DNA from: TMED14 sp038145075
Lineage (GTDB): Bacteria; Bacteroidota; Bacteroidia; Flavobacteriales; Schleiferiaceae
Assembly (NCBI GenBank): GCA_038145075.1
Contig: JAYQOY010000029.1
Span: 1-19,796, forward strand
Length of the DNA stretch: 19,796 bases
Reading direction: 5' to 3'
The notes under the pieces were generated by a model. That model did not search any database. It was not told where the DNA came from and saw only the letters and a list, made by a program, of their open reading frames with translations. Shown here piece after piece: positions 14,548 through 19,796 of the stretch (the first letter of the stretch is position 1; each line of letters starts with the position of its first letter). A program made the translations under genes and the position numbers.

Positions 14548-15932
14548 CAAATCTCGCGGTTCAAGTCCCACTGTTCGAGGTAATCTGCTACGCGGCGGAC
14601 GAACATGCCGCCCAAGGCACCGTCCACGACGCGGTGGTCATAGGAGTGCGACAAGAACATCTTGTGGCGAATGGCAATCATGTCACCGGAAGGCGTTTCC
14701 ACGACGGCAGGCATCTTGCGAATGGCGCCCAAAGCGAGAATAGCGACTTGGGGTTGATTGATGATAGGGGTACCCATGACATTGCCAAAGGTGCCTACGT
14801 TGGTCACCGTGTAGGTGCCGCCTTGGATGTCGTCCGGGGCGAGTTGGTTGTTTCGGGCCTTATCCGCCAATTCATTCACCGCCTTGGCCAGACCGCTCAA
14901 ACTGTAGCGATCCGCATTCTTGATGACAGGAACAATGAGGTTGCCGGTGGGCAGGGCGGTCGCCATACCTAAGTTGATGGGCTTGTGCTTGACAATCGTC
15001 TTACCGTCAATGCTCACATTGATGTTGGGGAAGTCCTTGATGGCTTTCACCACAGCCTCCATGAAGATGGGGGTAAATGTGAGCTTGTCGTTTTCACGCT
15101 TTTCGTAGCTGCCTTTCACCTTGTTGCGCCACAGGACGATGTTGGTCACATCGGCTTCCACGAAAGAGGTAACGTGGGGCGAGACATGCTTGCTCATGAC
15201 CATGTGGTCCGCGATGAGGGTGCGCATGCGGTCCATTTCGACCAATTCGTCTCCAGGGAAGATGGTAGGGGCAGGTGCTTTAAAGCCATGGCCCGAACCT
15301 GCAGGCGCAGAGGCGCCAGAAGCATGGGATGCGGCAGCGGTAGGTGCTGCTGCGGCAGGAGCTGGGGCCGCTGGTGCGGCAGCGCGCTTTTTCAGGTAGG
15401 CAAGGACATCGCTTTTGGTGACGCGGCCTTCGTTGCCGGAACCTTCGATGCTGTTGAGTTCGGCCTCCGATACCCCTTCGGCTTCAGCAATGCTGCGCAC
15501 CAAAGGCGAGTAGAAGCGACCGTTGCTTTCGCGAGGGATGGCGCCGGTGCTGTGCTTGACGGCCTCTGTGGATGCTTCAATGGCTGCGGCACTTGCAGCA
15601 GGTGTGGGATCAGCAGGGGCTTGAGGAACGACCTTTTCGGCAGCAGGAGCGGCAGCAGGCGCCTCTGTTTTTGCGGGAGCGGCAGCAGGGGCATCGCCTT
15701 CCGTTTGGATGTGGGCGATGACTTGACCTACTTGGATGACGTCGTTTTCACTGAACAAACGCTTCACCAGCACGCCTGCCACGGGGGAAGGAATGTCGCT
15801 ATCGACTTTGTCGGTGGCGATGGTGAGGACGGATTCGTCTAACGCAATCGTGTCGCCTTCGTTCTTAAGCCATTGGGTGATAGTGGCTTCGGCTACCGAT
15901 TCGCCCATTTTGGGCATGGTCAATTCAAACAT
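14547..15932 (-). CDS. 2-oxoacid dehydrogenase complex E2, dihydrolipoyl acyltransferase
   Basis: The E2 core enzyme transfers acyl groups from the E1-bound intermediate through lipoamide to coenzyme A. The lipoyl domain (residues 1-78) carries the lipoylated lysine K42 in ATDKVDSD. An Ala/Pro-rich linker follows, then the peripheral subunit-binding domain (about 141-186, YSPLVRSIAEAEGVS...GRVTKSDV). A second Ala/Pro-rich linker leads to the catalytic domain (about 225-461), with the active-site histidine H433 and D437 in DHRVVDG. The opening MPKMGESV and single lipoyl domain fit a branched-chain oxoacid or 2-oxoglutarate type more than the pyruvate type. No E1 or E3 gene is in the window, so the substrate stays open. 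It leads an overlapping operon with the exonuclease and FAH genes and has its own -7 element. Confidence 0.93.
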   Translation of the reverse strand: MFELTMPKMGESVAEATITQWLKNEGDTIALDESVLTIATDKVDSDIPSPVAGVLVKRLFSENDVIQVGQVIAHIQTEGDAPAAAPAKTEAPAAAPAAEKVVPQAPADPTPAASAAAIEASTEAVKHSTGAIPRESNGRFYSPLVRSIAEAEGVSEAELNSIEGSGNEGRVTKSDVLAYLKKRAAAPAAPAPAAAAPTAAASHASGASAPAGSGHGFKAPAPTIFPGDELVEMDRMRTLIADHMVMSKHVSPHVTSFVEADVTNIVLWRNKVKGSYEKRENDKLTFTPIFMEAVVKAIKDFPNINVSIDGKTIVKHKPINLGMATALPTGNLIVPVIKNADRYSLSGLAKAVNELADKARNNQLAPDDIQGGTYTVTNVGTFGNVMGTPIINQPQVAILALGAIRKMPAVVETPSGDMIAIRHKMFLSHSYDHRVVDGALGGMFVRRVADYLEQWDLNREI

Positions 15933-15951
15933 AGTCTGTGGGGTTGTTCGG

Positions 15952-15959
15952 CAAATTTA
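15952..15959 (-). promoter_or_regulatory. -7 element of the E2 operon
   Basis: TAAATTTG on the minus strand is a perfect TAnnTTTG match, 17 bases before the E2 ATG. No clear -33 TTTG is seen at the expected distance inside the end of the GT2 gene. The E2 operon can therefore start here even if it also receives read-through from recR and the GT2 gene. Confidence 0.6.
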
Positions 15960-15961
15960 CG

Positions 15962-17770
15962 TCAAAAGCTTCCGCCGAATAGGGCATAAACGTCTAATTC
16001 GGGTCGCCAGGTTTCCGCATAGCGAAGATCCGATTCGTAGGCAATGTCAGCGGTGAAACCCCCGGGTCCTTGCTGGAAAACGCCCGGTTGCAGGGGGGGC
16101 AGGTGGTCCCCCGGGGCGATGTAGCCGACCCAGGTCATTTGGCCTTGAAGTACGGACAACAGGTGGCTGAGCATTCGGCGCCCCCGGGCGGTCCAGATCA
16201 GGAGGGGAAAACTACCTAAGGTCAAAGCCGCAATGAAGAGGTCGAGGAGTCGTTTTTGACGGCGAACACTCGATTGCGCGAGGGCGATTTGCCCGGATTC
16301 CGAGGCAGAGGTATAGGTGTCGCTGCCCAGGGTCCATCCTGGGTAGACCATTCGGAAGCGAACGCCATCTGGTACCAGAGCGGAAATGGCAACCATCGCG
16401 TCGATCATGCCTTGGTAGCTGTGTTCTTCGGGGTGGAAGAAGAGGGTTTTGGGTCGGAGGTGTAGGACGCGCAGGGCGATGCGGTCCAAGGGCCATTTTT
16501 CCGAACCCACATGGGCTTCAGCTTGGCCATAGCCGCGGTAGAAGAAGCCGCTGCGGCCCCGGGCGCTGAGTGAGGTTCGGACCGCAAAAAAGCCGACCAA
16601 GTGACCCAGAGAAAATAATGCGACCAGAGCTCGCGAGAACCGCCAGTCCATCGGTAAAAACGCATAGCCCGCCAGGAGGACGCCGGAGGTGATCAAAAAG
16701 GCACTGACCACGCGGCGAAGCGAGGCGGACTTGCTAAAGGCACCGAGGAAAGCCATGCTTACCGTCCAGAAAACGGCAAAGAGCGGCAAAAAGACGAGGC
16801 GGAACCGTTCGGGATAGGCGCCGCCTTCCACGTAGCGGTGGTTGCGCTCCCAGTAGGTGCTCAGGCCGTCGCTGAGGACGTAGCCAATCAAAAGCGTCAA
16901 CAAGAAAGGCAGCAGGGCGCGGCCCCAGGAGCGCGTCAGCGTAGCGAAGCCCTTGGCATAGATGCCCAAGGAAATGAGGGCGCGGTAGGCCAGGGCTTGG
17001 CTGTGAAAATGCTTATTGGCGAAGATGGCCATGGCCTCGTGAAAGGTCTTGATGTAGTGCCAGCTTTGGTGCTTGGTGCTTTCGCCTTTGTAGTGCAGGA
17101 TGGGACTGTCCGCGAGGTAGTAGTTGCTGTGACCGGCTTGCAAGACGCGGTAGGAAAGGTCGATGTCTTCGCCGTACATGAAGAAGGCTTCGTCAAAGCC
17201 GCCAATTTGGTGAAGGACGGAACCTCGCATCAACATCCAGGCACCGCAGTGCACGTCGACATAACCGGAAGCGTCGGGTGCAAGGTGACCGGCGTAGTAG
17301 GCGCCAAAGCGAGGGTGCTTGGGGAAGAGTTTGGCCAGGCCTAGAATGCGATAGAGCGCGACGGCGGGCGTGGGGAGCCCGCGTTTGGATTCGGGTAAGA
17401 AGTGGCCGGAGCCATCAATCATGCGACAGCCCATGGAGCCAATTTCCGGTTTGGAACGCATGACCTCCAGGGCTCGGCGAAAATTGTCCTCGGGCACCAC
17501 CGTGTCGGGATTTAAGTACAAGACAAACTCGCCCTTGGCCTGAGCGGCTGCCAGGTTGTTGGCGCGCCCAAATCCCAAATTCTCCGGGCTCGCAATACAG
17601 GTCACCCAAGGGAAATGCTTTTGGATATGCGCCACACTGCCGTCCGACGAAGCATTGTCCACCACAATGACTTCCACCTGCAATCCCTGCGAGGCGCGCT
17701 CGACGCTGCGCAGGCACTGGTCGATGTAGGCCTTGACGTTGTAGTTGACGATGAGTACGGAAAGATCCAC
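15962..17770 (-). CDS. GT2 glycosyltransferase fused to membrane segments and a degenerate sugar-phosphate transferase-like C-terminus
   Basis: A 602-residue membrane protein. Residues 1 to about 260 form a GT-A fold family 2 glycosyltransferase close to the rhamnosyltransferase/WcaE type. Its motifs are VIVVDNASSDGS (33-45), LNPDT (86-90) in the DxD position and GEDIDLSYR (200-208). Four membrane segments follow at about 284-303, 323-345, 354-372 and 379-397. The C-terminal part resembles the polyprenyl-phosphate sugar transferase (WbaP/PglC) family at its edges: QKRLLDLFIAAL (505-516), LLSVLQGQMTWVG (537-549), LQPGVF (560-565) and YAETWRPELDVYAL (584-597). The catalytic stretch between the first two appears to be missing, so this half is probably inactive. 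A role in surface polysaccharide assembly is inferred. It starts 3 bases after recR and is probably co-transcribed with it. Confidence 0.88.
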   Translation of the reverse strand: MDLSVLIVNYNVKAYIDQCLRSVERASQGLQVEVIVVDNASSDGSVAHIQKHFPWVTCIASPENLGFGRANNLAAAQAKGEFVLYLNPDTVVPEDNFRRALEVMRSKPEIGSMGCRMIDGSGHFLPESKRGLPTPAVALYRILGLAKLFPKHPRFGAYYAGHLAPDASGYVDVHCGAWMLMRGSVLHQIGGFDEAFFMYGEDIDLSYRVLQAGHSNYYLADSPILHYKGESTKHQSWHYIKTFHEAMAIFANKHFHSQALAYRALISLGIYAKGFATLTRSWGRALLPFLLTLLIGYVLSDGLSTYWERNHRYVEGGAYPERFRLVFLPLFAVFWTVSMAFLGAFSKSASLRRVVSAFLITSGVLLAGYAFLPMDWRFSRALVALFSLGHLVGFFAVRTSLSARGRSGFFYRGYGQAEAHVGSEKWPLDRIALRVLHLRPKTLFFHPEEHSYQGMIDAMVAISALVPDGVRFRMVYPGWTLGSDTYTSASESGQIALAQSSVRRQKRLLDLFIAALTLGSFPLLIWTARGRRMLSHLLSVLQGQMTWVGYIAPGDHLPPLQPGVFQQGPGGFTADIAYESDLRYAETWRPELDVYALFGGSF

Positions 17771-17773
17771 GGC

Positions 17774-18391
17774 TTATCGGTTCAAGGTGGATTCAAAGGG
17801 AACGCGCTGCTGGAAGGAGCGGCTCAAGGTGACTTCGTCGGCAAATTCCAGCGCATCGCCAACCGGAAGGCCGCGGGCAATGGCGGTAAGGCGGATGGGC
17901 AGGTCGCCCAGTTTCCGGTAGATGTAAAAGGCGGTGGTGTCGCCCTCCATGGTGGCGCTGAGGGCCAAAATCACTTCGTCAATGCCTTCGTCGCTGACGC
18001 GTTGCACCAAATCGTCCACCGTTAAATCACCTGGCCCCATGCCGTCCATAGGGGAGATAAGGCCGCCGAGGACGTGGTAGCGTCCGCGGTGCGCGTGGGT
18101 ATTTTCGAGGGCAAGGACGTCCCGAATGTCTTCCACCACACAGAGCGACCGCAGGTCGCGGCGCTCATCCTGGCAGATGCCGCAAAGCGCTTGGTCGCTG
18201 ATGGCATGGCATTTTTGGCAAAACTGGCTGTTGGTGGCCAATTCCTCGAGGGCCTCTGACAGATCCAAAATGCGGTCGTTCCCCTGGCGCAGCATGTGCA
18301 GGGCCAAACGCAACGCCGAACGGCGCCCAATGCCCGGCAATCGGCTGAGCGCTTGAACGGCGCGTTCCAGAGATTTGGAGGGGAGTTCCAT
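17774..18391 (-). CDS. recR: Recombination mediator RecR
   Basis: RecR works with RecO (and RecF) to load RecA on single-stranded DNA at gaps during recombinational repair. An N-terminal helix-hairpin-helix is at about residues 10-35 (RLPGIGRRSALRLA). A four-cysteine zinc finger uses C58, C61, C70 and C73. A Toprim domain at about 80-175 includes the acidic VVEDIRDV start. The length of 205 residues is normal. The ATG at 18391 fits the conserved start. Only 3 bases separate its stop from the GT2 gene. It is divergent from the symporter gene with 53 bases between the starts. Confidence 0.97.
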   Translation of the reverse strand: MELPSKSLERAVQALSRLPGIGRRSALRLALHMLRQGNDRILDLSEALEELATNSQFCQKCHAISDQALCGICQDERRDLRSLCVVEDIRDVLALENTHAHRGRYHVLGGLISPMDGMGPGDLTVDDLVQRVSDEGIDEVILALSATMEGDTTAFYIYRKLGDLPIRLTAIARGLPVGDALEFADEVTLSRSFQQRVPFESTLNR

Positions 18392-18396
18392 CTCTG

Positions 18397-18404
18397 TAAA
18401 AGTA
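18397..18404 (-). promoter_or_regulatory. Possible -7 element of recR
   Basis: TACTTTTA on the minus strand matches TAnnTTTG in all but the last base. Five bases separate it from the recR ATG. No -33 element is visible. The flanking string TACTTTTACAG is identical to that before dapF. Confidence 0.35.
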
Positions 18405-18411
18405 CGCCATC

Positions 18412-18440
18412 TTTGAATCGAGAGGGGCTGCGTACCTTTC
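18412..18440 (+). promoter_or_regulatory. Possible promoter of the sodium:solute symporter gene
   Basis: TTTG (18412-18415), a 17-base spacer and TACCTTTC (18433-18440) approximate the Bacteroidota consensus, with one mismatch in the -7 element and a slightly short spacer. Four bases separate it from the ATG at 18445. Confidence 0.4.
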
Positions 18441-18444
18441 TCCC

Positions 18445-19796
18445 ATGGAACCCGGCTACATTCTCCTCCTCATGTCGGCCTACTTTGGGCTGCTCGTTCT
18501 CGTTGCGCGTCTGTCCACGGGCAGCAGCGACAACAAAACCTTTTTCACGGGCAACCGACAGTCGCCGTGGTATGTGGTGAGTTTTGGCATGATTGGCGCG
18601 TCCCTCAGCGGGGTGACGTTTATTTCGGTGCCGGGTTGGGTAGAAAGCCAAGGCTTTGCCTACCTCCAAATGGTGCTCGGATACGTCGTGGGCTATGCCC
18701 TCATTGCCTATGTGCTTTTACCGCTGTACTACCGAGAAAATACCACCACGATTTATGGCTTTTTGCAGTCGCGCTATGGCCGTTCTGCGCATGCTACCGG
18801 GGCCTGGTTCTTCATTTTGTCCCGCTGGGTGGGTGCCTCCTTTCGTTTGTACCTCGTCGCCGCGGTGCTGCAACGCCTTGTTTTTGACCCACTTGGACTC
18901 CCGTTCTGGTTGACCGTTCTGCTCACTTTGGCGCTCATCTGGTTGTACACGTACCGGGGGGGCATTCGGTCCGTCATCTTCACCGACACGCTCCAAACGG
19001 TGGCCATGCTCGGCGCACTCATCCTGTCTATCTACTTCATTCAAAGCGCCTTAACGCCTGAGGATATCGCTACCTGGTCCTCCAAGGTGGATACCCAAAT
19101 TTTTCACTTCGACGCCACAGACGGCCGAAATTTCTGGAAGCAATTCCTTGGCGGCATTTTTATCACCCTCGCAATGACCGGTTTAGATCAGGATATGATG
19201 CAGAAAAACCTGACGTGCCGAACCCTCAAAGAGTCCCAACGCAACATGATGACCCTTGCCGTCGTTCTCATCGCCGTCAATTTTGCGTTTTTGCTCCTTG
19301 GAAGCGACCTCAGCCTCTACGCCATGGCCCACGGCATCGATGCTCACGGCGATGCCCTCTTCCCGGAGGTGGCCGTTTCTGCCGGCCTACCTACCATCGT
19401 GGGGGTGCTCTTTATCCTTGGATTGATTGCAGCCGCGTATTCGTCCGCGGATTCAGCGCTGACCGCCTTGACGACCTCTTTTTGCGTCGACATCCTCGGG
19501 GTGGAGGCAAAGTCCGATGCGGAAGCGACCCGAACGCGTCGCCTCGTTCACGTCGGAATGACTCTGGCCGTTGCCGCTCTCATTGTCTGCGCCCGTCCCT
19601 TTGTGGACGCCAGCATCATTAAAAACATTTTCACCGCCGCGGGCTACACCTATGGCCCGCTGCTCGGCCTCTTCGCCTACGGTTTGATCTCCACGCAGCG
19701 CCCCGCTCACAAAGGGTGGATCCCGGCGGCTGCCATTGCAAGCCCCCTGCTTACATACGGACTGAGCATCTGGGTGCCCGCTGCTTTGGGATACAC
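18445..19796 (+). CDS. Sodium:solute symporter (SSS family), partial at right edge
   Basis: An inner-membrane transporter that uses the sodium gradient to import a solute; the substrate is unknown. The frame stays open from the ATG at 18445 to the end of the window (450 full codons, no stop), so the C-terminus is missing. The many hydrophobic helices and SSS hallmarks are clear. GASLSGVTFISVPGW (about 51-65) matches the broken first core helix. TGLDQDMMQKNL (about 242-253) is a family motif. SSADSALTAL (333-342) matches the helix that supplies sodium-site serines. The first ATG keeps the N-terminal helix; the next in-frame ATG nine codons later would cut it. It is divergent from recR. Confidence 0.93.
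   Translation, partial: MEPGYILLLMSAYFGLLVLVARLSTGSSDNKTFFTGNRQSPWYVVSFGMIGASLSGVTFISVPGWVESQGFAYLQMVLGYVVGYALIAYVLLPLYYRENTTTIYGFLQSRYGRSAHATGAWFFILSRWVGASFRLYLVAAVLQRLVFDPLGLPFWLTVLLTLALIWLYTYRGGIRSVIFTDTLQTVAMLGALILSIYFIQSALTPEDIATWSSKVDTQIFHFDATDGRNFWKQFLGGIFITLAMTGLDQDMMQKNLTCRTLKESQRNMMTLAVVLIAVNFAFLLLGSDLSLYAMAHGIDAHGDALFPEVAVSAGLPTIVGVLFILGLIAAAYSSADSALTALTTSFCVDILGVEAKSDAEATRTRRLVHVGMTLAVAALIVCARPFVDASIIKNIFTAAGYTYGPLLGLFAYGLISTQRPAHKGWIPAAAIASPLLTYGLSIWVPAALGY

Noticed and set aside
15290..15400. Low-complexity GC-rich stretch that looks like a repeat
   Set aside because: It encodes the Ala/Pro-rich flexible linker between E2 domains, a normal feature of this family.
14985..15842. 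Plus-strand frame of 285 codons with many Gly/Cys/Arg residues
   Set aside because: It is the complement of the E2 gene's Ala/Pro-rich linkers and is explained by their codon composition.
18022..18669. Minus-strand frame of 215 codons covering the recR start and the symporter 5' end
   Set aside because: It overlaps recR in another frame and the symporter on the other strand, both of which are strongly supported; its translation is Arg-rich with no motif.
1..19796. A defence, mobile or otherwise novel multi-gene system
   Set aside because: All but one of the genes fall in known, mostly housekeeping families, and the exception is a T9SS cargo protein. No integrase, transposase, toxin-antitoxin pair, nuclease-helicase cluster or target-site duplication is visible.

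Overview
The window looks like chromosomal DNA from a member of the Bacteroidota, moderately GC-rich by eye. Four things support this. A very large secreted protein ends in a type IX secretion (T9SS) sorting domain. Several genes are preceded by the Bacteroidota -7 promoter element TAnnTTTG. The GAPDH has the long N-terminal extension common in this phylum. Starts lack a clear Shine-Dalgarno sequence. The order or family cannot be resolved from the sequence alone. I found no tRNA, rRNA, CRISPR array, insertion sequence or prophage gene, and no gene-free stretch longer than about 215 bases.

Layout from left to right: an 8-bp tandem repeat (1-40) and a strong hairpin lie at the 3' end of a minus-strand GAPDH gene. 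A 214-base gap follows, with the gap promoter, two adjacent inverted repeats and the terminator of a minus-strand Deg/HtrA periplasmic protease. Divergent from htrA is a tightly overlapping plus-strand operon of dapF, a GNAT acetyltransferase and mltG. The two named members act in peptidoglycan precursor synthesis and glycan-strand release. mltG converges on, and overlaps by 26 bases, a minus-strand clpB. Next come a terminator and a 1603-residue modular secreted protein, also on the minus strand. Upstream of it is a minus-strand cluster read as recR, a GT2 fusion protein, a 2-oxoacid dehydrogenase E2, a DnaQ-type exonuclease and an FAH-family hydrolase. The last three overlap as an operon with its own -7 element. 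At the right edge a divergent plus-strand sodium:solute symporter gene runs out of the window.

Most of this is housekeeping: glycolysis, envelope protein quality control, cell wall, heat shock, oxoacid oxidation and recombination repair. I do not see a clearly new multi-gene system. The observations most worth a second look are smaller. A 9-bp perfect stem puts the clpB start codon in a hairpin, which resembles an RNA thermometer. The GT2 protein carries a C-terminal half that looks like a WbaP-type sugar-phosphate transferase stripped of its catalytic core. Paired inverted repeats sit upstream of gap. The CTAGAGGG array lies at the left edge. The large T9SS cargo has repeated beta-sandwich modules. 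Several genes have -7-like elements only a few bases before their start codons.
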